Shown piece by piece: positions 38,676 through 48,114 of a stretch of DNA of 56,246 nt. Location: positions 1 to 56,246 of the forward strand of contig CAIVAU010000169.1 in assembly GCA_903903925.1 (NCBI GenBank). The letters are read 5' to 3'. The number at the start of each line of letters is the position of its first letter. The first letter of the stretch is position 1. The stretch is from an uncultured cyanobacterium (lineage in GTDB: Bacteria; Cyanobacteriota; Cyanobacteriia; Cyanobacteriales; Nostocaceae). Both the position numbers and the translations under genes were made by a program. The notes below the pieces were generated by a model that was not told the DNA's origin, did no database searches, and worked only from the letters and a program-made list of their open reading frames with translations.

Positions 38676-40487
38676 TTAGTTGATTATTTTGCTTTTAAGT
38701 TCAGCAAGTAGTTCCTCTGCTTGGTTGACATCGCGGTTATTAATAGCTGCTTGTAAGTTTCCTAAATTTTCCAGTAGGAGATTGTCAGATGTTTTGTCTT
38801 GATTAATCACACGTTGCAGTCGGATTATGTCTTCTTTTAACTGAAAAACCCGATTGGTCACAGCATCTTCATTTTCATGCACTTTTGCTTCTTCAAGTTT
38901 CTGGTCTACCTCTTGCTGAGTCAAGCGGTAAAAGCGGTCAAACGTCTTTTCTACTGGTTGCCCATCGGTAGTGATATCTTCTGCCAATACATGGAGAATA
39001 CCATCTTGGTCAACTTTGAACATACAATTAACCCGAACCTCCCCAGCCGGACGAGTAGTTGCTAGGTTGAGAACCACTTCACCGATAAATTCATTGTCCC
39101 CTGCAATTGGTCGTTCACCTTGATAAATGCGGAAGCGGATACTTTCTTGTCCATCACGTTGGGTAGTAAAAGCTTGGGAACCCTTACGCCATTTAGTAAC
39201 TGGGATAGCTTCATTAGCACGAATAATTGCATCCATTTTGCTGTTAGCCAATTCAATTCCCAAAGACAAGGGTGTTACATCCCAGAGTTTCACCTCATCC
39301 CGAAGATAACCACATAATCTTGCTCCCAGAACCGCCGCACCTTTAGCTACAGCTTCATCTGGATTGACAGAATCGTTGATTTTCCAACCGTAGCGATCGC
39401 GCAGTGCTTCCTTAATAGCAGGTAGTCTGGTTTGTCCACCAACTAACAATACTTGGTCAATGTCTGTGGCTTGCAACTTTGCTTCTTTTAAGGTGACATC
39501 ACAAATATCTAAGGTGCGGTTGATCAAAGGTTGCACAAGTTTTTCTAATTCAGTACGAGTTAAGGTTGCTTCTAGCCCTAAACACCGAGTTTCTACAGTG
39601 AAGAGATTTGGAATACTAATTTGATACTCTGTGGCTTGGGTCAGGGCAATTTTGGCAATTTCTGCTGCTTTTCGTAACTGCGATCGCACACACGCTGACA
39701 AGTCAGTTCTCACACTATTATCTTGCTCAACTGGTAAATCTACGCCATGTTGCTGCTGAAACGCCGCTTTCAGCCACCCGACAACTGCTAAGTCGAAATC
39801 ATCCCCACCCAAATGGGTATCGCCGCTGGTAGCCTTGACCCGAAACAAACCCTTTTCAATCTGCAGAATAGATAGATCGAATGTACCACCACCCAAGTCA
39901 TACACCGCGACTGTTTGGGGTTCTGTACCCAAACCAAACGCTAAAGCCGCAGCCGTTGGTTCATTAATTATTCGGGGAACTCGCAACCCAGCTAATTCTC
40001 CAGCTTCTTTCGTAGCCTGACGCTGAGACTCGCTAAAGTAAGCCGGAACCGTGATCACAGCTTGGGAGATTTTTTTACCCAAAACTGCCTCAGCATCTTC
40101 CTTCACCTTACGCAAAATGTGAGCAGAAATTTGGGGAGGTGTAAAAATTTCTTCACCAACATGGACAGCTACTTTGCTCTGCTGCATTTCTGCTATGGTG
40201 TAGGTAACTTGGGTTTGGTCGATGCGTACTCGTTCGTCACGAAAAGTACAGCCCATAAAGCGTTTTACGGAGTAGATGACTTGACTGGGGTGAGTGGTGA
40301 TGAAACCCAAAGCTGATTTACCAACAATCGGTTGAGTTGTTTGGGGATCGAACATCACAACAGAGGGAGTGAGGCGATCGCCTTCTGAGTTGAATAAAAC
40401 TCTCGCTTGTCCTGTGTCTGGTTCCCAGATGGCGATCGCTGAATTAGTTGTTCCTAAATCAATCCCTAAAACATTTATCTCACTCAC
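38676..40487 (-). CDS. Hsp70 (DnaK-like) chaperone of the CHAT operon
   Basis: This 603-residue Hsp70 has a complete ATPase domain: phosphate-1 LGIDLGTTNSAI, phosphate-2 VYDLGGGTFDLSI and adenosine motif LVGGQTRLPAI. The substrate-binding domain includes VTPLSLGIEL. The C-terminal lid is short and the acidic tail of housekeeping DnaK is absent. It starts with GTG, preceded by AAAGGGGAG. It lies 40 bases after the propeller gene and 77 before the clostripain gene. Its place in a protease operon suggests a dedicated chaperone, perhaps holding pseudoCHAT scaffolds or sensing misfolded protein. It should not be called the housekeeping dnaK. Confidence 0.9.
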   Translation of the reverse strand: MSEINVLGIDLGTTNSAIAIWEPDTGQARVLFNSEGDRLTPSVVMFDPQTTQPIVGKSALGFITTHPSQVIYSVKRFMGCTFRDERVRIDQTQVTYTIAEMQQSKVAVHVGEEIFTPPQISAHILRKVKEDAEAVLGKKISQAVITVPAYFSESQRQATKEAGELAGLRVPRIINEPTAAALAFGLGTEPQTVAVYDLGGGTFDLSILQIEKGLFRVKATSGDTHLGGDDFDLAVVGWLKAAFQQQHGVDLPVEQDNSVRTDLSACVRSQLRKAAEIAKIALTQATEYQISIPNLFTVETRCLGLEATLTRTELEKLVQPLINRTLDICDVTLKEAKLQATDIDQVLLVGGQTRLPAIKEALRDRYGWKINDSVNPDEAVAKGAAVLGARLCGYLRDEVKLWDVTPLSLGIELANSKMDAIIRANEAIPVTKWRKGSQAFTTQRDGQESIRFRIYQGERPIAGDNEFIGEVVLNLATTRPAGEVRVNCMFKVDQDGILHVLAEDITTDGQPVEKTFDRFYRLTQQEVDQKLEEAKVHENEDAVTNRVFQLKEDIIRLQRVINQDKTSDNLLLENLGNLQAAINNRDVNQAEELLAELKSKIIN

Positions 40488-40527
40488 CGTCTACTCCCCT
40501 TTCAATTTTAGATTTTTTAATGATTTT

Positions 40528-42393
40528 TTAATAGGTGTAGCAACTTAAACCACAAGGTGTACCTACCCATAATTTAGTCTCTTGATCTTCACCAGTGCTG
40601 ATGGTAAGTGCTGTGACTCGATTTGCCCCTAAACCACTATTATGGATATTAAATTCGTTTACCATTTTCCTGCTATTGCCCTGACTTAGCAGACAAAATA
40701 GCCCCCTATCTGTCCCAACCCATAAATTGCTATTGTTCTTATCCCATACCAAGGCTGTTATGATTCGGTTTTCAAGCTCAGGTATTGGTTCCCAGTTGTC
40801 AACATTGCCCATGTATAATCCCTGACTTGTACCCACCCAAACCTGTTCCAACTCATCTCGATTAATTGCTAGTAGCGAGCGAATTTCTACACTGCCTAAG
40901 TTACCAGTAATTGGAGTCAGTCGTTTTGTATCAGTTTTATATAACAACAATCCGGCTGAAGTACCCAGCCAAAGATGGTCTGTAACAGCTTGGGTAATTA
41001 CTTGCAGCCATCCCCTCACGGATAGTTCCACTCGTATCCAACCTGAATCTTTGTACTGATAAAGACCATCCAAACCAACTGCCCAGTAATGACGGCTTCC
41101 AGCAGTTAGGGTTAAAATTGGTTCAGAAATATTAGGTGCCGTTTGCAGTTCGTTCTGCTGTTTTAAGCCGTGTAAACCACTACTCCAACTCGCAACCCAA
41201 ACAGTTTCTTGGTCAAGACTTGTGATAATAGCCCGGATATCTTGGCTGGCAAGTCGTCCATAGCGCCGCCAACTTTCGGTAAATAAGTCATATCGAAATA
41301 AACCTAATGCCGTCCCAATCCATAAAATAGAACGGTCTGCAAATTGCTGCACTGACAGTGCTTGCACTAAACTGCTGAAAGTAGGTGGAGATTTTTCGCG
41401 GGAAGCTAACCCAATGACATCAGGGGGATTGTCAGTTAAGTGCAAAAGTATTTGTTTGTTCTCTCCCCGTAACAGTCCATCATGAGTCCCAATCCATACT
41501 TGATCGTCTCTACCTACTAGCAAACTGGTAATAGGTGCATTAAATTGCTTTTCTGTCAAGGGGTTCCAACCAGTTTCCGTTGCTAAACCCACCTGTCCGC
41601 CACATGCTGCCCAAACTCCTTGAGGATGGGGAGCTAGGGCAGTAATTTCACCAGTATACGTGGTATTAATTTTGTGCGGTTTGTTCGTTGTTAGGTCAAT
41701 GCATACCAGTCCGCGAAAAGTTCCTAACCACAGGTTTTTACCCTGACGAGCTAGCGTGAGAACATCAGGCTGTACACTGTCGCTAGAACGTATCCAACTA
41801 GAATTTTTGTAATTATAAACACCTTGGGCGTTGCATAGCCAAATATCATATTCGTTGGCTATCGCCATGACTCTGGGAGGAAAACCAGCAGGGGGTAATT
41901 CGATCACGGGTTTGCGATCTGGAGTGTTGATAGCATAAATACCGCTAGCAGTTCCAGCCCAAAGTTTACCAGTAGAATCCAGGGTCAAACAACTTACCTT
42001 TACCTCCCCCAGGATGCGGTAAGGTCGCCAAGTATCATTTTTTAGATAATAAATCCCAAATAGTTCGTGAGCAGCCCAAACTTGACCTGCACCATCTACG
42101 GTAACTGCTAACACTGAGTTACCTGGCAAACCATGTTCGCTGGCGTATCTAACAAATCGGTTTAATTCCAGCTTCCAGTGGAGTATACCACCTCCAGTCG
42201 CCAACCATAAATTTTTCTGCGTTGGGTCAAAAGCTAAGTATCGGACATGACGTTGACTAACTAAGTTACCCCATTCTAAAAACGCTTTATCACTGGGTTG
42301 TTCTTGTTGCGGTGCAGCATCAGCAACGGGGATGGGCAAATCTTCTCCCCCTACTGGCACAGGTAAATCAAGTTGGTAGTTTTTACTACTCAT
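40528..42393 (-). CDS. Beta-propeller repeat protein (two-component-regulator propeller type)
   Basis: This 621-residue protein is built almost wholly of about 14 repeats of roughly 40 residues, with the core LWxGTxxGL (LWLATGGGIL, LWAGTASGIY, LWLGTFRGLV, VWIGTHDGLL, LWIGTALGLF, LWLGTSAGLL, VWVGTSQGLY, LWVGTDRGLF, LWVGTPCGLS). That suits two seven-bladed propellers. Such repeats occur in the sensor part of hybrid histidine kinases; here no kinase or membrane helix follows and there is no signal peptide, so it is a cytoplasmic sensor or scaffold. It overlaps the coiled-coil gene by eight bases. Confidence 0.85.
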   Translation of the reverse strand: MSSKNYQLDLPVPVGGEDLPIPVADAAPQQEQPSDKAFLEWGNLVSQRHVRYLAFDPTQKNLWLATGGGILHWKLELNRFVRYASEHGLPGNSVLAVTVDGAGQVWAAHELFGIYYLKNDTWRPYRILGEVKVSCLTLDSTGKLWAGTASGIYAINTPDRKPVIELPPAGFPPRVMAIANEYDIWLCNAQGVYNYKNSSWIRSSDSVQPDVLTLARQGKNLWLGTFRGLVCIDLTTNKPHKINTTYTGEITALAPHPQGVWAACGGQVGLATETGWNPLTEKQFNAPITSLLVGRDDQVWIGTHDGLLRGENKQILLHLTDNPPDVIGLASREKSPPTFSSLVQALSVQQFADRSILWIGTALGLFRYDLFTESWRRYGRLASQDIRAIITSLDQETVWVASWSSGLHGLKQQNELQTAPNISEPILTLTAGSRHYWAVGLDGLYQYKDSGWIRVELSVRGWLQVITQAVTDHLWLGTSAGLLLYKTDTKRLTPITGNLGSVEIRSLLAINRDELEQVWVGTSQGLYMGNVDNWEPIPELENRIITALVWDKNNSNLWVGTDRGLFCLLSQGNSRKMVNEFNIHNSGLGANRVTALTISTGEDQETKLWVGTPCGLSCYTY

Positions 42394-43225
42394 AATCTGT
42401 TAGTGCTGGTGAATCCACTGCTGTAGACGGGTTTCCTGTCGCGGGTAAGTGGTGAACCCGAAGGGTGATGCGCCCCCACTCCTCTTTTAATTTGTCTAAA
42501 TCAGCTTGTAATTCGTAATTCTGGTCTTGCTGCTGTTCAATACATTGATTGAGAAAATTATGCCAGTCTTCTTGACTTTTTTGGTGTTGCTGCCAAAGTC
42601 CGTAACGTGTATCTTTATGCAAACGTTCTGTTGCTTGATTTAAATTTTGTAGCTGTCGGTTTAACGCGCCCTCCCAAATCTTCAGACGCTGGTACTGCTG
42701 TGTCAAGTTTTCTTGGGAGTTACGAGTTGTCCAAACGACTCCCCAAGGTAATTCTTCTAAAACATCGGCTAAACTGGAGGTAGAGTCACTGCATAAACCC
42801 TGGAGATTAGCGAGTAATTCTGCATCCTCAGCGTTGACATCAGGATCTAATAACCGAAAAATATGCTCCAATAAAATATCTTTATCAATCCCTTCTGGGT
42901 CTTTTTGGGTAGATTCTGTTGTTTGTTCTTCCTTGTAAAGAAAATTGTCGTTTCCTACATCCATCTGTTGGGTGTCGTCTTCATCCTGGGTGAAACGTTG
43001 AATTTGGCTACGAAGGGAAGAAATTTCTGCTTGTAAGCGCATCGACTGGCGACGTAATGCACCAACAACCGCCTGAAATTCGTTGTAAGCTGCGGCGAGA
43101 TTTGCTTCCAATGGTGCAATTGTTTCCCGTACAGTAGTAATGGAAGAGCGCAGTTGTTGCAGTTGCGTCAGTAACTTATCTAATTCTGCCTGGGTAATTG
43201 CTGAGGTAGATGGGTAGTTTATCAT
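42386..43225 (-). CDS. Coiled-coil protein of the CHAT operon
   Basis: No recognised domain. The 279-residue product has a long coiled coil at about 10-80 (heptad-like LDKLLTQLQQLRSSITTV, LRRQSMRLQAEISSL). An acidic linker and a second helical region (170-250) follow. It starts inside the stop of the small CHAT gene (TGATG, one-base overlap) and overlaps the propeller gene. It is probably an adaptor or oligomerisation subunit linking CHAT proteases to the propeller. Confidence 0.75.
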   Translation of the reverse strand: MINYPSTSAITQAELDKLLTQLQQLRSSITTVRETIAPLEANLAAAYNEFQAVVGALRRQSMRLQAEISSLRSQIQRFTQDEDDTQQMDVGNDNFLYKEEQTTESTQKDPEGIDKDILLEHIFRLLDPDVNAEDAELLANLQGLCSDSTSSLADVLEELPWGVVWTTRNSQENLTQQYQRLKIWEGALNRQLQNLNQATERLHKDTRYGLWQQHQKSQEDWHNFLNQCIEQQQDQNYELQADLDKLKEEWGRITLRVHHLPATGNPSTAVDSPALTDYE

Positions 43226-44412
43226 CAGGCGACACCTACTGTAGCCAAGGGTTGAGTTAATCGATAGTAAGGTGGACTATAAAGACCATAGGCCAGACCT
43301 AAAGGGTTATTGTACTCCTCTATAAAATATCTACGAGTAGCTTGTAGGGCTTCCCCAATAGTCATTTGTTTATCTATGAAAAAAGTATAAAATTGTTGAG
43401 CAAACGCCGCAGCAAAACGGTCGGGAACGGGACAAGCGGTTGCAATGACCGCCTCAGCACCCCGCTTGATAAACATTTGGGGTAAGTTGAAAGTTTTGCG
43501 TAGTGCATCAGCACCACCTGCTGACTGACAGGCATTTAGAAAAACTAATGGTTGACACTGAAATGGTTTATCTTCTTTTACCAAAATGAAAGATATAGCC
43601 CCTAATTCAATCACTAAAGGTTCGCCTTCTTGTCCTTCATCATTTAACAGAGAAAATAGCAGGGTATCTACATCTAGTTCTTCTGACAGACAATGACATG
43701 CAAAATGCAGAATATTATGGTTAGCTTCTATGAAATAATCAAGTAGGTTTTCTCCACTTTGAATCCCTATTAATTGCCCTGCTGCCGAAAGAAGAGAGCA
43801 TCGGCTATTTTTGTAACTGCGAATCAGCTTTTGAATTAACAGCCATTCATTTTGATGAGCTTCTCGCAGTCGATGATGCAGACAAAACATCATATCTAAT
43901 GGTGTGTTTCTCTCTCTCTGAAACTGAGAGATATTCTTTTCGGGAGTGAGAATTCGAGCCGGAGTGTAGCGCAGTCCCCAAAACATTTCTGGATTAGCTT
44001 CTTGATAATTATCCCCTGCATACAGTACTTCCCAAGGAAAAAGTACTCTCTCAGATATAAAGGTAGGTGCTGGGATTTCACTACCCATCATGTTACAACG
44101 ATCTTCGATAATTTGACGAGAGCCTTTCTCTTCAAAAAATCTGCGGTAAGCTGCTAAACCCCATTTTGCCAGTTCTTTGATTTCTTTCTGACAAATTTCC
44201 GCATCTAATTTGATACTTTTGGCTTGATTAATTGCTTTTTCTAGTCTCCAAAAAGACTCTAAAACATTATTTGTAAATTTCAGAAGTTCTTCGTCAGTGG
44301 CACTCATTTTAAACGAGTGCCAATCAATATTATAATAATTTTCTTTAGGGATGACAATTGGTAAAAAAGATGCCATTGTTTGATGGCTAATGGCGCTACT
44401 AATACCGCTCAT
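43225..44412 (-). CDS. Small CHAT protease (copy B)
   Basis: This 395-residue protein has an N-terminal helical domain and PEMFWGLRYTPARIL (141-154), then a CHAT domain with His240 in LHFACHC and Cys295 in FLNACQSAGG. The residue after the catalytic His is Cys, not the usual Gly, as in its paralogue. A second conserved block reads AEAVIATACPVPDRFAAAF. Its ATG overlaps the stop of the upstream large CHAT gene by four bases (ATGA), so the two are translationally coupled. It is a clear paralogue of the gene at 48115-49314. Confidence 0.88.
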   Translation of the reverse strand: MSGISSAISHQTMASFLPIVIPKENYYNIDWHSFKMSATDEELLKFTNNVLESFWRLEKAINQAKSIKLDAEICQKEIKELAKWGLAAYRRFFEEKGSRQIIEDRCNMMGSEIPAPTFISERVLFPWEVLYAGDNYQEANPEMFWGLRYTPARILTPEKNISQFQRERNTPLDMMFCLHHRLREAHQNEWLLIQKLIRSYKNSRCSLLSAAGQLIGIQSGENLLDYFIEANHNILHFACHCLSEELDVDTLLFSLLNDEGQEGEPLVIELGAISFILVKEDKPFQCQPLVFLNACQSAGGADALRKTFNLPQMFIKRGAEAVIATACPVPDRFAAAFAQQFYTFFIDKQMTIGEALQATRRYFIEEYNNPLGLAYGLYSPPYYRLTQPLATVGVA

Positions 44413-47400
44413 TCTTCCCTCCCATTTTCTATTTTGAGGGAAAAATTCAGGCTGTGAATTGATCGCATTCCATCTGCAAAGTACACCTGAACTAAGGCTG
44501 ACGTTTCAGTAATTTCATTAGGTACAACTAGGGTAAACCAGCCTAAATAATCACCTTTGGCAGTCAGTGTCATTGTGACAGGCAAATCTGGAATCACTTG
44601 TAAACCATAGGTTACGATGTGTACCTGTAGATTTTCAAAGACGAGATTTTCTGCTACTTCGATGACTCTATCTTCATGCCACACAGGGGGGTTTCTTCGC
44701 AGAGTAACACGAAAACGAGCGCTTGTACCAGGGGGCAATGGATCATCAAATTCCCGTCCTATAGGTTCGACAATAGCATAGCCATCACCAGGAACGGGAC
44801 GGTAAGGACGCGCCATTGGGTCGCCAAACAGAACGTAGGCTAGCCAGTCAAGGGAATCAGGTACAGCTGCACGGGCTAACTGACGACTGGTATAAAAAGC
44901 TTCGCCCAAAGAAGCGCCAGCCCACAGACGGTTGTAAAAGCAGCTAATAAAGGCAGCTTCTACAGACGATTCTACAGCCCAGAGGGAACCTGTGAAGCCG
45001 CTACATCCAGCGCGGATAAAGGCTGATGCCCATGTGTTTTCTAATGCTATCAATTCTGGTGTGTCGGTTTTCACGTAACTCAATGTGACAAATGGACGAT
45101 TGCGCCGCAGGTTGAGTTTAGCGGGACGCATTTGGAGTTCTATATCTTCTGTATCGTTAATATTATCTAAGGTTACCGGAGCGTTACGAAGGTTAGCTGC
45201 ATCTGAGGACTGACTGTAGCGAATTAAGTGCAGACCCCGTATAGCTTCCGTGGAATCATGCAATACACCTTCTGGTAAAGGTTGGGGTAGAGGTGCGCCG
45301 GGGGCTTCGAGGAGGGTAGCCCAGAGTTGAGGTTGTTCGACGTTGGCGTAGTGGGCGATGTTAACTGCGCCTACGGGAAATTCGTAGGGTCTTGTGTTGT
45401 TTAATTCTTGAAGCCAGCGGCTAATGATGAAGCGATCGCCTAAAAATCTTTGACCATCATATAACAGTTCCCAAGGTATCCAAGCTTCTTGATCAGCGAG
45501 AATTAAAAGTGTAAAAGTGGAATTCTGGGATATTAAACTGCGAAAGTCGCTTTGTAGTTCTGTGGGTAAGAGATGTGCAAATAGGTATTGACCGAGGGAA
45601 ATCAAACGGGATTTTCCCTCAGTGGGCAAACTACTGGATATGTTTTCGAGTGTAGTTGCTAACAATCCCCGTACCTGTTCTATCCAATTGCAAGAAAGTA
45701 AGTCTGATGTATAAATGTTGCTGTCGGAGAATACTGAGGGAAAGCGGAAGCTTTTTAGTTGGTATTGGAATTTGCAGCTTGAAGTTGTTTCGTTCCAGAT
45801 TGTTTGGATGCGGAGGATGAAATCTGGTTGGGGGACGGGACGGGGTTGGGTGGTGATGCGTTGAGGGATGAAGGTTGCTTCATCTATGTCAGCAACTTGG
45901 ATTTGGGTTTCTAGTTTTGTCTCAAAAGTGTCACTTCGGTAGAGTTCAGCAGTGATGGTAGCGTTACCGGGGCGGAAGGCGGTGAGGCGGAAGCAGGCGG
46001 TTTGGTTTTCTTGGGTGGTGTCGGGATCGAGAGGTAGGCTGGTGGTGTTGTGACCTTCCAACTGGAAATCTGAGGTTACTAGAATTATATTTAGCTCACT
46101 TCCGGCTGCTTGATATTGTGGAATTTGCAGCACATAATCATTGTTGTTGCTAACTGTAAATGGCTTCAGGGAAATTAAAACTTCTATTTCTAAACCAAGG
46201 GATACTGATGCTTGAGATGTAGTTAATGAAATAGTGTAGAAGTAGTTATTCTGAACGTCTGCCCTTAAGGGTAAAAGTTTCTCTCGTTCATATTCTAGTG
46301 AATCTACATTTCCCTTAAATATTTGGAGTAAATCTTCATTCAGGTGTTTTTTTTTCTTAAGTACAGGAATAGCTGACTGCGAAATATTTTCTAAAGCAAT
46401 AACACTACAACCCAATTCATAAGCAAATTCAATTGATTCTCCACTACTTAAAGCCTCATAGAATTCAACTGCAAACGTAATCGCTGCTTTATCCCCAACC
46501 GCTTGATTCATGCCAATCACATAGTTAATATGCTGGCTAATTGCCTGTGCCTGTACCTCTGAATAGCAAGCATTTAAAATTACACACTCTATACCGATCT
46601 CAGCAAACAGTTTAAACATGCTTGCCAAAGCATCAGCCTGCACAAAGACTGCTTGTTCTGTCTCAGATTCTAGGAAAATACCATTCTCGCCGGAACCTTT
46701 TAAGTGAATAATTTGGGGCTGAACATCTAAAATTGCCAGATAAAAATCTCGCACCCGCACGACCCATCGTTGCTCCAGCTTGAACCGCTGCCGCTTGTTT
46801 GTACGTCGGAGTCCTTTATCAATTTCTCTGATTTCTTTGTCTAGTCGTAGTCTAGAGGTATTTACAGGATCAGCAACTAAAATCAGAATTGTTTTAGTAT
46901 CAGTTTTTTTTGCTGTTGTCTTTGCCAAATAAGTTCTTTTCGTCAACAGCATTGGCATGGCAGACTCTGAAAACCCTGCTATTTGAATAGCATCATAACC
47001 AAAATTAAAGGCTTGCTCATAGGTCTTTCCATCACCTAAGGCTTGATAAAACCTAGTCGCAAATTCAATCGCTGCTTTATCCTGAACGGCACCATTATAG
47101 GCAATCACATACTCAATATATTGGCTAACAACTTCTGCTTGAACCCAAGAATATATGGCATTGATAAAGACGCATTCTATTTTGTCTTGAAACAACTTAA
47201 ATAAGTTTGCCAAGGCTTCTGTAGTTACCAATTGCGCTTCTCCACGATCATTTTCCAAGACTATGCCGTCACTGTCTGTATGTCCAGAAAAATGCACAAC
47301 TTGAGGCTGATATTTAAATAACGCGCTTTGCATGTCGTGAGGACGTACCCCCCATTTGTGGAGAATTTGAAATTCTTGCCCTCTTCTGCCACGTTCTAAT

Positions 47401-48083
47401 GCAGCTTGAGTTTCCCTAACTTCCTCATCCAGGCGCAACCTTGATGTATTCAGGGGATTGGCTAATAAAAATAAAATTTTCTTTAGCTTAGTTGTTGCAG
47501 TTGTTTCTAATGATGCTACTGAGCTAGTTTTTCTTTTTAACAGTACTGGGGTTGAAGACTCTGGAATGTTCTCTAAATCAATAGCACTACAGCCAAATTC
47601 ATAAGCATCCTCATAGGATCTGTTGGCACCAAGTGCATCATAAAAGCCAACCACAAACTCAATTGCTGCCCTATCCCCAATTTCCGGATTCACGCCCACT
47701 ACATAGTCAATGTGTTGGTAAATCGCTTCAGCTTGCACCTCACTATAACAGGCATTCAAGACAACACACTCAATTTTATCTTTAAATAACTTAAATAGCC
47801 TTGCCAGTGATTCTGGACTCACTAGCTGCATTTGCCCTGCATTATTTTCCAAGAATAAGCCTTGATTTCCTGTCCCATGTCCGGAAAAATGGACTATCTC
47901 CGGCTCATAATCCAATAGGCTATGGCGCAAATCATCAGGACGCACTGCAAATTTAGCGATAATTTCAAACTGATCTCGGCTTCTCGCACGTTTCAAAGCC
48001 TCCTTGGTTTCCCGCACTTCCTGATCCAAGTGCAGCCTGCTTATATTGCTGGGAGTAGCTGACAAAATAAGGATTTTTTTCAT
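44409..48083 (-). CDS. Large CHAT protein with three N-terminal CHAT repeats and a C-terminal pseudoCHAT
   Basis: The N-terminus of this 1224-residue protein is a tandem triplication of a roughly 190-residue CHAT-like unit, each starting KKILILSATP or similar. Repeat 1 keeps both dyad residues (His69 in HFSGHG, Cys112 in LNACYS). Repeat 2 keeps His268 but has Ile310 for Cys (INAIYS). Repeat 3 has Ser464 for His (HLKGSG) but keeps Cys506. A beta-rich region (600-760) with SLPLDPDTTQENQ follows. The last part has a CHAT-fold region with GLHLIRYSQS and TLSYVKTD in place of the His-Gly and Cys motifs, so it is probably inactive. It shares this C-terminal half with the 49311-53885 product. Confidence 0.87.
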   Translation of the reverse strand: MKKILILSATPSNISRLHLDQEVRETKEALKRARSRDQFEIIAKFAVRPDDLRHSLLDYEPEIVHFSGHGTGNQGLFLENNAGQMQLVSPESLARLFKLFKDKIECVVLNACYSEVQAEAIYQHIDYVVGVNPEIGDRAAIEFVVGFYDALGANRSYEDAYEFGCSAIDLENIPESSTPVLLKRKTSSVASLETTATTKLKKILFLLANPLNTSRLRLDEEVRETQAALERGRRGQEFQILHKWGVRPHDMQSALFKYQPQVVHFSGHTDSDGIVLENDRGEAQLVTTEALANLFKLFQDKIECVFINAIYSWVQAEVVSQYIEYVIAYNGAVQDKAAIEFATRFYQALGDGKTYEQAFNFGYDAIQIAGFSESAMPMLLTKRTYLAKTTAKKTDTKTILILVADPVNTSRLRLDKEIREIDKGLRRTNKRQRFKLEQRWVVRVRDFYLAILDVQPQIIHLKGSGENGIFLESETEQAVFVQADALASMFKLFAEIGIECVILNACYSEVQAQAISQHINYVIGMNQAVGDKAAITFAVEFYEALSSGESIEFAYELGCSVIALENISQSAIPVLKKKKHLNEDLLQIFKGNVDSLEYEREKLLPLRADVQNNYFYTISLTTSQASVSLGLEIEVLISLKPFTVSNNNDYVLQIPQYQAAGSELNIILVTSDFQLEGHNTTSLPLDPDTTQENQTACFRLTAFRPGNATITAELYRSDTFETKLETQIQVADIDEATFIPQRITTQPRPVPQPDFILRIQTIWNETTSSCKFQYQLKSFRFPSVFSDSNIYTSDLLSCNWIEQVRGLLATTLENISSSLPTEGKSRLISLGQYLFAHLLPTELQSDFRSLISQNSTFTLLILADQEAWIPWELLYDGQRFLGDRFIISRWLQELNNTRPYEFPVGAVNIAHYANVEQPQLWATLLEAPGAPLPQPLPEGVLHDSTEAIRGLHLIRYSQSSDAANLRNAPVTLDNINDTEDIELQMRPAKLNLRRNRPFVTLSYVKTDTPELIALENTWASAFIRAGCSGFTGSLWAVESSVEAAFISCFYNRLWAGASLGEAFYTSRQLARAAVPDSLDWLAYVLFGDPMARPYRPVPGDGYAIVEPIGREFDDPLPPGTSARFRVTLRRNPPVWHEDRVIEVAENLVFENLQVHIVTYGLQVIPDLPVTMTLTAKGDYLGWFTLVVPNEITETSALVQVYFADGMRSIHSLNFSLKIENGREE

Positions 48084-48114
48084 CTATAGTTTTCAAATCA
48101 GTTTGACTTATTGA

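Noticed and set aside
38676..40487. Housekeeping dnaK
   Set aside because: Embedded in a protease operon, GTG start, shortened lid and no acidic tail; no grpE or dnaJ next to it.
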